Source of the DNA: Nitrospira sp.
GTDB taxonomy: Bacteria; Nitrospirota; Nitrospiria; Nitrospirales; Nitrospiraceae
Length of the DNA: 64,000 nt
Assembly (NCBI GenBank): GCA_024998685.1
Contig: JACOEH010000001.1
Location: 1 to 64,000, forward strand
Direction: 5' to 3'
In this document: positions 56,327 through 64,000 of the stretch, one piece after another
How positions within the stretch are numbered: position 1 is the first letter of the stretch
Layout of the letters: every line of letters begins with the position of its first letter
Program-made: the position numbers and the translations under genes
Notes under the pieces: generated by a model
What the model saw: the letters and a program-made list of their open reading frames with translations, nothing else
Database searches by the model: none
What the model was told of the DNA's origin: nothing

Positions 56327-57325
56327 ATGGGCGATCACGCAAAGAACCATGATCGGGTCTGGTCGATTGTCCTGGCCAAGGGCGAGGGTGAGCGGCTCAG
56401 GCCATTCGTCCAACGGTGGTTGGGCCACCCAAGACCAAAGCAATACTGTACCTTTGTCGGGACCAGGTCATTGTTCCAGCACACGCTGGATCGGGCCGAT
56501 CGGCTGACTGCTGCGGAACGGAAGATGACCGTGATCGCACGTCCGCATGCATGGGAGGCCTGGCCGCAACTGGGGCAGCGACCTTCAGGCATGGTGCTCC
56601 TTCAGCCGGTTAACCGCGGCGCTGCAGCGGCGGTCTTTCTCGCGCTGACGTATGTGAAGGCGCGTGACGCCAAGGGTACCGTCGTCATTCATCCCTCAGA
56701 CCATTTCGTCTATCCGGAACATCGGTTTCTCGACTCAATCCGGCGTGCCGTCCGAACAACGGAATCGTTTCCTGATCGGCTCGTGCTGCTCGGCGTATCT
56801 CCGGACCGTCTCGAACTGGACTATGGCTGGGTGGAGCCCGGTGAACAGGTCTATCGTGCATCCAATTATCGGATTCAGACGGTCCAAGCATTCTTGGAGA
56901 AACCGACGGCGGCCCAGGCTGATGCGGCACTCGCGGCGGGGGCGTTGTGGAATACATCAGTGGTGGCGGCCAAGGTGGAGACGCTGTGGGAATCGGGGTG
57001 GCAATGTTTTCCCGACCTCATGCCGCGCTTCGAATGTCTTCTCGGTGCGATCGGGACCTCCACTGAAGCGAAAACCATCGAGACGATCTATGATCACATG
57101 CCGGCCCATGACTTTTCATCCGAGTTGCTCCAGCTGATCCCCGCGCAATTCGTCGTGATTGAGATGGCGGGGGTGCTCTGGAGCGACTGGGGTACACCGG
57201 AACGGATCATTCACACGCTCCGTCTAATCGGACGGCAACCGACGTTTCAATTGAACTGCCTGGACCCGCCTTTCGTGCCGTTCGCGCAAGTTCAGTCGCA
57301 AAGCAAGATTCCGGTCGGCTTCTAA
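56327..57325 (+). CDS. Sugar-phosphate nucleotidyltransferase (mannose-1-phosphate guanylyltransferase-like)
   Basis: 332 residues. The nucleotide-binding loop reads LAKGEGERLRPFV with PKQYCTFVG shortly after, matching the L-A-G-G-x-G-x-R-L ... P-K-Q-F pattern of the ManC group but with Lys for the first loop Gly. Further support comes from VIHPSDHFVYPEHRF (metal-site Asp), VQAFLEKPTAAQA and LWNTSVVAAKVETLW (the W-N-S/T-G-like motif). It lacks the C-terminal isomerase domain of bifunctional ManC. It would form an activated sugar for glycan synthesis. ATG 56327 follows GGAAGGAAG. Confidence 0.85.
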   Translation: MGDHAKNHDRVWSIVLAKGEGERLRPFVQRWLGHPRPKQYCTFVGTRSLFQHTLDRADRLTAAERKMTVIARPHAWEAWPQLGQRPSGMVLLQPVNRGAAAAVFLALTYVKARDAKGTVVIHPSDHFVYPEHRFLDSIRRAVRTTESFPDRLVLLGVSPDRLELDYGWVEPGEQVYRASNYRIQTVQAFLEKPTAAQADAALAAGALWNTSVVAAKVETLWESGWQCFPDLMPRFECLLGAIGTSTEAKTIETIYDHMPAHDFSSELLQLIPAQFVVIEMAGVLWSDWGTPERIIHTLRLIGRQPTFQLNCLDPPFVPFAQVQSQSKIPVGF

Positions 57326-57351
57326 CGCGCGATGAATAAGGAGAACAAGCG

Positions 57352-57588
57352 ATGAAACTGTTTGGTAAATCGGAGTCGCGGCGAAAATCTCGCGTCGTCT
57401 CGGCGAAACACGAACCGACGGCCGAGGAGACGGCAGTGACGGGATTATTGAATGGAGACACGGCAGAGGACATCCGCGCACGCATTGCCGTCTTGGCCTT
57501 TCAATTCTACGAGCAACGAGGCCGCCAGGACGGCTATGATGTGGAGGATTGGCTCCAGGCCGAGCGGCGTATCCTTGCCGGCTCATGA
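57352..57588 (+). CDS. DUF2934 domain protein
   Basis: 78 residues. The C-terminal half is a DUF2934 motif: RARIAVLAFQFYEQRGRQDGYDVEDWLQAERRI, nearly the family consensus. The N-terminal half is basic and Ser/Arg-rich. DUF2934 proteins are short helical proteins of unknown function. AAGGAG precedes ATG 57352 by ten bases. It follows the nucleotidyltransferase gene by 26 bases and may be in the same transcript. Confidence 0.88.
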   Translation: MKLFGKSESRRKSRVVSAKHEPTAEETAVTGLLNGDTAEDIRARIAVLAFQFYEQRGRQDGYDVEDWLQAERRILAGS

Positions 57589-57651
57589 TGATGTCGGTCA
57601 AATGTTTGTCGGAAGCTCGCCGACGTAGATTCTCTTAGCAAAGGAAACACG

Positions 57652-58389
57652 ATGACCAACGGGGTGATTCCAGCGCTCACCATCACGATCATCAGCAGGC
57701 AGTGTTTCGTGTGGTTGGGCTTGCAGAAAATTCTCGAGAGCCGCGCGACCATCCCGATGGTCGTGCACCTGCACCAGGAGAGGACACCTGAGCGGCTCCT
57801 CGCCGAGAGCCGACCAGACGTGGTTATCCTGGATCTGGAGACCGTGCGCGATGCCGTCGATACCATCAAACAGATTCGTGAGGCAGCTCCGACCAGTAAG
57901 ATCGTACTGTTGTGCGGGCTTGCGGATCAGGGCTGCGCGCGCGAAGCGTTTGCCTGCGGCGTCGACGGCATCATCCTGAAGGTTCAACCGCCCGTCGTCG
58001 TGCTGGCGATGATCGAGGCGCTGTATGCCCCCGCGAAGCTTCAGGTCTCCGGAGAGCGAGATGGCGTGATCGGGACGAGCCTGAGGCCCTTCATCAAGAA
58101 GACGATCGAAGACGAGCCTCAGCCGCCGGCGTGGCCCGAAGCCTTGACTGAACGGGAATGCGAGATTATCCGATTGGTGAGCCAGGGACTATCGAACAAA
58201 GACATCGCCGACAAGTTATCGATTAGCGACCGTACGGTGCGACATCATATGACGAGCATTTTCAACAAGGTCGGCGTGCCCAATCGGCAGAAGCTCCTGA
58301 TCCACGCCTATCATATCCATTCCACCCGGACGAGTGTTGTATCCCGGAACGATGTTCGTGCCCTGGGTGAGCCTGGAAGAACCGCGTGA
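57652..58389 (+). CDS. LuxR-family response regulator with atypical receiver
   Basis: 245 residues. The receiver part keeps the acceptor strand VVILDLETV and the late Lys in GIILKVQPP, but the first strand reads TITIISRQCFVWLGL, so the usual Asp-Asp pair that binds Mg is Ser-Arg. The helix-turn-helix (LTERECEIIRLVSQGLSNKDIADKLSISDRTVRHHMTSIFNKVGV) near 165-225 is normal. It may therefore work without phosphorylation or be controlled by another ligand. AAAGGAA precedes ATG 57652. No kinase gene is adjacent, apart from the pair at 52.8-55.8 kb. Confidence 0.9.
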   Translation: MTNGVIPALTITIISRQCFVWLGLQKILESRATIPMVVHLHQERTPERLLAESRPDVVILDLETVRDAVDTIKQIREAAPTSKIVLLCGLADQGCAREAFACGVDGIILKVQPPVVVLAMIEALYAPAKLQVSGERDGVIGTSLRPFIKKTIEDEPQPPAWPEALTERECEIIRLVSQGLSNKDIADKLSISDRTVRHHMTSIFNKVGVPNRQKLLIHAYHIHSTRTSVVSRNDVRALGEPGRTA

Positions 58390-58412
58390 ACGGAACTGCG
58401 TGAAATGACATA

Positions 58413-58431
58413 TCCTTCGACAAGCTCAGGG
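58413..58431. repeat. Short dispersed-type repeat word between convergent genes
   Basis: TCCTTCGACAAGCTCAGGG. From memory, this word recurs as a dispersed intergenic repeat in many Proteobacteria and other genomes. Only one copy is visible in this window, so the call rests on that recollection. Confidence 0.35.
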
Positions 58432-58451
58432 CCGGCGGGATTCAGCGGATC

Positions 58452-59225
58452 CTAGCGCTCGCAGACACCCTCTGGACCGCATTGCTTCACCCGGTTTACA
58501 TGCTGAGCGGCCACCGCCGCTTCCCATCCCTTTTCACAAGGAAGAAGAAGTACGCGAAGTGGATTTGAGAACTGAGCACCCAATCGAGTCCGAACGTCAG
58601 TGTCGGCTTCGTCCGCCTCAAAGAAGATCTCGCAGTCCGGCAGTCCACCCAGACCGATACCTTGTGCCTTGAGCAGCGCCTCTTTGGCGACCCAGTAGCG
58701 AAAGAATTTCGTAGCCCGCCCCTCCTCAGCCTCCTGCATGATCGCCGTGTGTTCCGAGTGAGTGAAAAAACGCCTGGATAGATCAGAAACTTCGACATCC
58801 GAACGAACGAATTCAAGATCGACTCCGACCTCTTGCGCCTTTGAGACGGCAATGAGCGCGCGATCATGGGCATGGGACAAACTGAACGCAATCGCCGACC
58901 GACCTCGTAATGTCCTCGAGAGGAAGGGCTTGCCTGTTGCACCGCGATCCAACGCGACGACATCGGGATCGACTCCAAGATATCTGCTCAGCACGGCTCT
59001 GAGCCCTCCGTGGGCCAGCATATAGCGCTGCCGGATATCCTCCCGAACAAGACGAGCCGCTCGGTGCCGCTCGACGTCATCCAGCCATCCCGCGCACCGC
59101 TCCAGACAGCGTCGCGACCCGTCGAGCTCGATTCCCCAGAGGTGAACGACATTTTCATCAAGACGGATATGACTCTGCCGGCTTGTATCGGCGAGACGCT
59201 CAATTGATGTGAACGAAATCAGCAC
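58452..59225 (-). CDS. 4'-phosphopantetheinyl transferase (Sfp type)
   Basis: About 257 residues. Family motifs are clear: RGRSAIAFSLSHAHDRALIAV, VGVDLEFVRSDVEV (the Mg-binding D-x-E) and FRYWVAKEALLKAQGIGLGG (W-x-x-K-E-A-x-x-K). It transfers the phosphopantetheine arm from CoA to the carrier domains of the peptide synthetase encoded just upstream. The frame is open back to 59567, inside the synthetase gene, but there is no protein-like sequence there. I place the start tentatively at GTG 59225, about 30 residues before the first motif strand; no strong ribosome site marks it. It is co-transcribed with the synthetase. Confidence 0.88.
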   Translation of the reverse strand: MLISFTSIERLADTSRQSHIRLDENVVHLWGIELDGSRRCLERCAGWLDDVERHRAARLVREDIRQRYMLAHGGLRAVLSRYLGVDPDVVALDRGATGKPFLSRTLRGRSAIAFSLSHAHDRALIAVSKAQEVGVDLEFVRSDVEVSDLSRRFFTHSEHTAIMQEAEEGRATKFFRYWVAKEALLKAQGIGLGGLPDCEIFFEADEADTDVRTRLGAQFSNPLRVLLLPCEKGWEAAVAAQHVNRVKQCGPEGVCER

Positions 59226-59283
59226 ATTGTTACCGTGAATGCCGACATCGCCTTCGATGTTCGGCAAAAGAAAGGAATGAAAA

Positions 59284-62200
59284 TCACGCAGCCCTATTGT
59301 TCGGCCGGAGGGGTGTCTCTTGAGAATGTTCGGCGATATAGTGTCGGATGTGGGAGGATACTTCTTCGACATGCGGTGACACAACAAGTTCTGCCGTTCG
59401 GAGGGCTGCCATATCGATGGTCCGGCATCCTCCTCGTGCCAGCTCTCTCCAAATATATCTGGTATCGTCGGTGTCAATTCGTTGTGATGCCACGATGTTG
59501 AGTATATGTCCCGGATAAGGCCCCATCGTATAGCGGGCGGCTGCATGGAACATCGCCTGGCGGACACGTTTAATGTGCTGTTGTCTCAGCTCGTTTCCGG
59601 TAGGACCCTGGAGAATGGACAAGAAAGATTTACATTTACGCTGTATGATCGACAATCGCTCTTGCATCGTCATGTGCGGGAGCTCGCCGACACTGTGCAA
59701 GATCTTCAACAGAATTCCCACCGATAATGCGAATAATGCAAACCGGTTCGGGCGGGGGATATCATAGTGGCGGTGATACGAGCTCGGATGCCAGCTATTG
59801 ATGATACTTAAAATGACCCTTGTGTCCTGCATGACCAGTTGTTGCGCCATCTCATAGGCAACCAGCCCACCGGTACAAGCACCAACGAGGATGTATGGCC
59901 CTTGCGGGACGCATGCGCGGATCTCATTAACGTACTGTTGTGCCATCTCCGGCACGGAGCCGAACGGTGCCGCGTTCCCATCCAATCCTCGGGCTTGTAA
60001 GCCGTACACCGGATGGGTTTTGCCCAATAGTCTCCCCAACTGAGCGAGCCACAGTACATTGCCCATGACTCCCGGAATCAAAAAGATGGGAACGGCCGAT
60101 CCGTTCGGCTGCATGGCTACCAGTGATTGCCATGGAGGCGTCCAGTGCTCCTGCGCAAGCACCGACGTGAGGCCGGCGATCGTCGGCGCATGAAACAGTG
60201 TGGCAAGCGGTAGATGGCGGCCGTAGACCTGCTCAATGAGATAGAATAACTGAGCCGCTTTGAGCGAATGCCCGCCGAGATCGAAAAAGTTGTCATGGAT
60301 TCCGACTTTGTCGATCTCGAATACCTGTTGCCACAAGGCCGCCATTTGTATGTCCATCCGATCGCGCGGCGCAACATGGACGGCGCCGCTCGCGAGAGCG
60401 GAGTCCGGAGCCGGTAAGGCTTTCCTGTCGATCTTGTTATTCGCGGTCAACGGCATGACCTTCACAAAGACGAAGAGTGAGGGGACCATATACTCGGGAA
60501 TCTCGGACCGCAGAAACGCGCGAAGTTCCGGCTGACTTGGAGCAGGGCCATCCCGGCAAACTACATACGCCACTAACTGCTTCACCCCTTGCTGATCGTC
60601 TCTTGCGATGATGACGGCCTGACGGACGGCTTGATGGCGGCTCAGCGCCGCCTCGATTTCACCGAGTTCGATTCGGAACCCTCGGATCTTGACCTGATGA
60701 TCCAATCGACCGAGGTGCACGATGCGACCATCCGGGCGATACCGTGCCAAGTCTCCCGTTCGATACAGTCTCGCGAGAGGCTCTTGAGAAAATGGATGAG
60801 GAATAAACCGCTCCCGTGTCAAATCAGGCCGCCCGCGATAGCCTCGGGCCAGCCCATGGCCTCCGATATAGAGCTCGCCGGAAACTCCGATGGGAACCGG
60901 TTGGAGGAATTGATCCAGGATGTACACTTCCGTATTGGCAATCGGTCTCCCGATCGTGATCTCCCGATCAGTCCGTTCGACCTTCTCGATCGTGGACCAA
61001 ATTGTGGTTTCGGTCGGGCCATACATATTCCACAGGGCAAGGCTCCGATCTAATAACGACGTCGCCAGATCCGAGGGAAGGGGCTCCCCTCCGCAGAGGA
61101 TCGTCAGTGTGTTACTGCCCAGCCATCCTGCCTCAATCAGCATTCGCCATGTGGCAGGAGTCGCTTGCATGATCGTCGGCTGAACGGTTTCGCAGAGAGA
61201 CCGCAATCGTCGCCCATCCATTGCAACAGCGCGACCGGCGATTTCGATACGGGCCCCTGCCAGTAACGGCACATACAGCTCTAATCCGGCGATGTCGAAA
61301 GAGAGCGTCGTGACGGACAACATGACATCCTGAGCTGAGCAAGCCGGCTCCTGTCGGATCGACCACAAGAAGTTCACCAGCGCCCGGTGTGGAATTTCCA
61401 CCCCCTTGGGCTGTCCGGTCGACCCCGATGTGTATAGGATGTAGGCCAAGTCCTGAGGCGTGACGATCAGCGGAAGGTTATGATCGGGCTCCTGTGCGAT
61501 CGTTCCGGACTGTTGATCGAGGCACAGTGTGCGGCAGACTTGATCATCAAACCGAGCAGCCAGCGATTCGGACGTGAGTACGGTGATGAGCGAGGCGTTC
61601 TCCGACATATACCGAAGCCGATCCCGTGGATAGTCGGGATCAAGAGGCACGTAGGCGGCACCGGTTTTAAGCACGGCCATCAACGCGATGACCATTTCCA
61701 AGGATCGTTCAAGCCCGATACCCACTGTCGCACCAGGTTTAACACCCAGTGTTTGGAGATAGCGTGCCAGCTGATTAGCCCGGGCATTGAGCTCACCGTA
61801 CCGCAGTGTTTCTTGTCCCATCGACACCGCCACCGCCTCAGGAGTTCTCTCGACTTGCGCTTCAAACAGCCGGGGAAAACATTCAGACTGCGGATAGTCT
61901 CTTTGCGTGCGGTTCCAATCCTGCAACATCCGTCGGCGTTCGGGCGCCGTCACGGTCGGAAGCTCGGACAGCTTGCTGTGGGGATTGGCCAACGCGCTCT
62001 GGAGCAGGATTTTATACTGTCCCAACATCCGTTCAGCGGTCTGAGGCTCGAAAAGATCTGTATTGAACGTCAAGTATGCTCTTCGGGAGAACTCCGTCTC
62101 GATCGTCAAGCTCAAGTCGAATTGCGCGGCTTGCGTCTCCACCTCGAACGGCACCCAACTCAACCCTTGGACGTTGATTTCCCCGATGGGAGCATTGGGT

Positions 62201-64000
62201 ACATTGAAGAGAACCTGCACGAGCGGGGCGGAGCTATGGTCGCGAGCGGAGTGCATCGTCTCGACCAACTTATCGAACGGGAAGTCCTGATTGGCATACG
62301 CCTCTAATGCCGTTGTACGCACCCGTGTCATCAACTCGTTGAATGTCGGATCGCCGGAGAGATCGGTACGCAAGATGAGTGTATTGACGAACGAACCGAT
62401 GATCGATTCGACCGCGGATTGAGTTCGGTTGGCTATCGGGGAACCTACGGCCACATCGGGTTGCCCGGAATAGCGACTCAAGAGAATCTGGAAACAAGCC
62501 AATAGGGTCATGAACACCGTCGCATTGTGTTCGGCGCTGAATTCCTTCAGTCGCTCGATCAACGACGTGGGCAACTCCAGCATGCAATGTGAACCGTTGA
62601 ATGTTTGCACGACGGGCCGCGGGTAATCGGTCGGCAACGAAAGCTTGGAAAGTCCGTCCAGCTTCTTCTGCCAATAATCCGATTGTGTGCCGAGCCGGTC
62701 GTCGGTCAAGCAACGACGCTGCCACACCGCATAGTCGGCATACTGAAGAAGGATCGGCTTGGCGGTAGGAATTTCTCTTCGGCAAAACGCATTGTAGAAG
62801 AATGCAAACTCATGCCCGATGATCCCGAACGACCACTGGTCTCCGATGATATGATGCATCGTGAGCACCAGCACATGGTCCTCGGGCTCGATCTCAATCA
62901 AAAGGAATCGGGCCAGAGGACCTTTCTCGAGATCGAACGGCTGATTCGCTTCCTGCTCCACGAGCCGAGCCGCATGCTGTCGACGTTGGTCGAGGGGCAG
63001 TGCCTGAAGATCCATTTCGACCCAATGAGGAGAGCGAAAGGGATGGACCATTTGGACGGGCCCCTCACCCCTCATCATGAACGTCGTTCTAAATGCCTCA
63101 TGTCGGCTACAGATGGCATCGATCGTACTCCGGAGAGCCGCTTTGTCGAGCCGTCCCATCTGCCGCGAAGCGAACGGCATGTTATACGCCGTGCTGTGAG
63201 GAGCCAGCCGATACATCAGCCACATGCGTTGCTGAGAATAAGAAAGGGGAAGCGGCTGATCTCTGGGCACCGGAACGATCGGTGGCATTACGAAAGTGTT
63301 GTGCTCCCTCTGTCGCAACCGCGTCACTTCCTCGGCCAACGCCGCGATCGTCGGTCGCTCAAAAAGCGCCTGGAGCGAGACATCGACTTCAAACAGCTCG
63401 CGTATCCGGGAGACGAGCTGAGTCGCGACCAGGGAGTGACCGCCATGCTCGAAGAAGTGGTCGTGGATGCCTGCCTCGGGGACTTGAAGCACGGATTTCC
63501 AGAGTTCAGCCAAGGATTCTTCGACCAGATTTCTCGGAGCAATCCTGGTTGCCGCCAGACCGGCTGCTTGGTTCGGAACGGGAAGAGCGTGTCGACTCAC
63601 TTTTCCGGCGGCATTGAGCGGCATCGTTTCAAGCCACACAATGACGGAGGGCACCATGTAGTGCGGTAATCGCGCGGCAAGATGACTGCGAATCTGATCG
63701 ACCCTTTTCCTCAGCGACGACTCGCCGGCGACATAACCCACCAATCGATGCTGGTCCGGTTTATCCTGCCGAAGCAGCACCGCCGCTTGATGCACGCCCG
63801 GGAAGTTACTCAACACATACTCGATTTCTCCCAGCTCGATCCGATAACCGCGCAGCTTAACTTGTTGATCTACCCGGCCGAGAAACTCGACATTGCCGTC
63901 GGTGCGATGGCGAGCCAGGTCACCGGTCCGATAGAGCCTGGAGCCGACTACGTAGGGATTCGCAACAAATCGCTCTTGGGTCAGCTGCGGCCGGTTGACG
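59284..64000 (-). CDS. Nonribosomal peptide synthetase, C-terminal part (A-PCP-C-A-PCP-TE), 5' end beyond window
   Basis: The frame is open to the window edge. From the edge: end of a first adenylation domain (YRTGDLAR, KLRGYRIELGEIE), carrier (FFEHGGHSL), condensation domain with HHIIGDQWS (the Gly of HHxxxDG is Gln), a full adenylation domain (LYTSGSTGQPKG, NMYGPTETT, YRTGDLARYRPDG), carrier (FFDLGGHSL) and thioesterase. Reading the second pocket against the GrsA positions gives D-I-L-Q-L-G-M-I-W-K, which I recall as a glycine-type code. The thioesterase elbow is GACTGG, so the nucleophile is Cys (codon 59875-59877), and the acid position reads SIINSW (Asn). It makes a small peptide ending in glycine, product unknown. 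A phosphopantetheinyl transferase gene follows. Confidence 0.95.
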   Translation of the reverse strand, partial: VNRPQLTQERFVANPYVVGSRLYRTGDLARHRTDGNVEFLGRVDQQVKLRGYRIELGEIEYVLSNFPGVHQAAVLLRQDKPDQHRLVGYVAGESSLRKRVDQIRSHLAARLPHYMVPSVIVWLETMPLNAAGKVSRHALPVPNQAAGLAATRIAPRNLVEESLAELWKSVLQVPEAGIHDHFFEHGGHSLVATQLVSRIRELFEVDVSLQALFERPTIAALAEEVTRLRQREHNTFVMPPIVPVPRDQPLPLSYSQQRMWLMYRLAPHSTAYNMPFASRQMGRLDKAALRSTIDAICSRHEAFRTTFMMRGEGPVQMVHPFRSPHWVEMDLQALPLDQRRQHAARLVEQEANQPFDLEKGPLARFLLIEIEPEDHVLVLTMHHIIGDQWSFGIIGHEFAFFYNAFCRREIPTAKPILLQYADYAVWQRRCLTDDRLGTQSDYWQKKLDGLSKLSLPTDYPRPVVQTFNGSHCMLELPTSLIERLKEFSAEHNATVFMTLLACFQILLSRYSGQPDVAVGSPIANRTQSAVESIIGSFVNTLILRTDLSGDPTFNELMTRVRTTALEAYANQDFPFDKLVETMHSARDHSSAPLVQVLFNVPNAPIGEINVQGLSWVPFEVETQAAQFDLSLTIETEFSRRAYLTFNTDLFEPQTAERMLGQYKILLQSALANPHSKLSELPTVTAPERRRMLQDWNRTQRDYPQSECFPRLFEAQVERTPEAVAVSMGQETLRYGELNARANQLARYLQTLGVKPGATVGIGLERSLEMVIALMAVLKTGAAYVPLDPDYPRDRLRYMSENASLITVLTSESLAARFDDQVCRTLCLDQQSGTIAQEPDHNLPLIVTPQDLAYILYTSGSTGQPKGVEIPHRALVNFLWSIRQEPACSAQDVMLSVTTLSFDIAGLELYVPLLAGARIEIAGRAVAMDGRRLRSLCETVQPTIMQATPATWRMLIEAGWLGSNTLTILCGGEPLPSDLATSLLDRSLALWNMYGPTETTIWSTIEKVERTDREITIGRPIANTEVYILDQFLQPVPIGVSGELYIGGHGLARGYRGRPDLTRERFIPHPFSQEPLARLYRTGDLARYRPDGRIVHLGRLDHQVKIRGFRIELGEIEAALSRHQAVRQAVIIARDDQQGVKQLVAYVVCRDGPAPSQPELRAFLRSEIPEYMVPSLFVFVKVMPLTANNKIDRKALPAPDSALASGAVHVAPRDRMDIQMAALWQQVFEIDKVGIHDNFFDLGGHSLKAAQLFYLIEQVYGRHLPLATLFHAPTIAGLTSVLAQEHWTPPWQSLVAMQPNGSAVPIFLIPGVMGNVLWLAQLGRLLGKTHPVYGLQARGLDGNAAPFGSVPEMAQQYVNEIRACVPQGPYILVGACTGGLVAYEMAQQLVMQDTRVILSIINSWHPSSYHRHYDIPRPNRFALFALSVGILLKILHSVGELPHMTMQERLSIIQRKCKSFLSILQGPTGNELRQQHIKRVRQAMFHAAARYTMGPYPGHILNIVASQRIDTDDTRYIWRELARGGCRTIDMAALRTAELVVSPHVEEVSSHIRHYIAEHSQETPLRPNNRAA

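Noticed and set aside
59226-59567. Extension of the phosphopantetheinyl transferase to 59567
   Set aside because: That part lies inside the peptide-synthetase gene in another frame and has no Sfp-family sequence.

Overview
The window reads as a chromosomal stretch of a GC-rich, Gram-negative bacterium. It has outer-membrane lipoproteins and beta-barrels, an Mla lipid-transport operon, an RND pump and TolC. The unusually dense set of hybrid histidine kinases, the SUMF1-type secreted proteins, the DUF2934 and DUF1207 proteins, and the sulfide:quinone-reductase-like enzyme paired with a DUF2892 protein together suggest a Nitrospira-like member of the Nitrospirota. This is an inference from gene content; no rRNA or tRNA gene is visible to confirm it.

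Layout. 1-4.2 kb: the 3' part of a type I restriction locus (hsdS remnant, a four-helix-bundle gene, a RhuM gene, hsdR). 4.3-5 kb: a DUF433/PIN-like toxin-antitoxin-type pair. 5-9 kb: exported and membrane proteins (PsbP-like, SUMF1-type, TVP38/DedA-like, CopD-like, a proline-rich protein). 9-12.4 kb: a frameshifted hybrid histidine kinase and a c-type cytochrome. 12.8-18.9 kb: an SQR-like flavoprotein, a DUF2892 protein and an RND pump. 19-21 kb: secreted TPR-SUMF1 and PDZ proteins. 21.4-28.2 kb: a signalling block (lone receiver, three-receiver hybrid kinase, CheR, receiver-kinase-receiver protein). 29-36 kb: TolC, HlyD adaptor, two ABC ATPases and two ABC permeases of YbhGFSR type. 36-46.7 kb: a hydrolase, a dead ATP-synthase beta fragment, a beta-barrel, a tandem UspA, an Rnk-like factor, MarC, acetate kinase, phosphoketolase and a DUF1207 protein. 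46.7-52.4 kb: FtsH followed by MlaE, MlaF, MlaD and an auxiliary lipoprotein. 52.8-58.4 kb: a PAS/GAF kinase with its NarL-type regulator, a small Cys-rich protein, a sugar nucleotidyltransferase, a DUF2934 protein and a second LuxR-type regulator. 58.4-64 kb, minus strand: a phosphopantetheinyl transferase and a nonribosomal peptide synthetase running off the end of the window.

Functional themes. Export and envelope upkeep are served by the RND pump, the TolC/ABC pump, Mla and FtsH. Carbon and energy overflow is served by phosphoketolase feeding acetyl phosphate to acetate kinase. Stress response and a large phosphorelay capacity are also present. The peptide synthetase ends in a module whose adenylation pocket reads as glycine, followed by a thioesterase with a cysteine in place of the usual serine nucleophile.

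The most unusual signal is not a gene family. Short degenerate repeats with an exact 7-nt period recur at about a dozen places. They are often arranged as facing inverted arms, and they overlap start or stop codons in many cases. One lies in frame inside hsdR, a related pair forms the linkers joining kinase and receiver in two paralogous sensor proteins, and another pair flanks the four-helix-bundle (Avd-like) gene. They resemble the heptanucleotide STRR repeats known from filamentous cyanobacteria, but several different heptamer words coexist here and some have become coding sequence.
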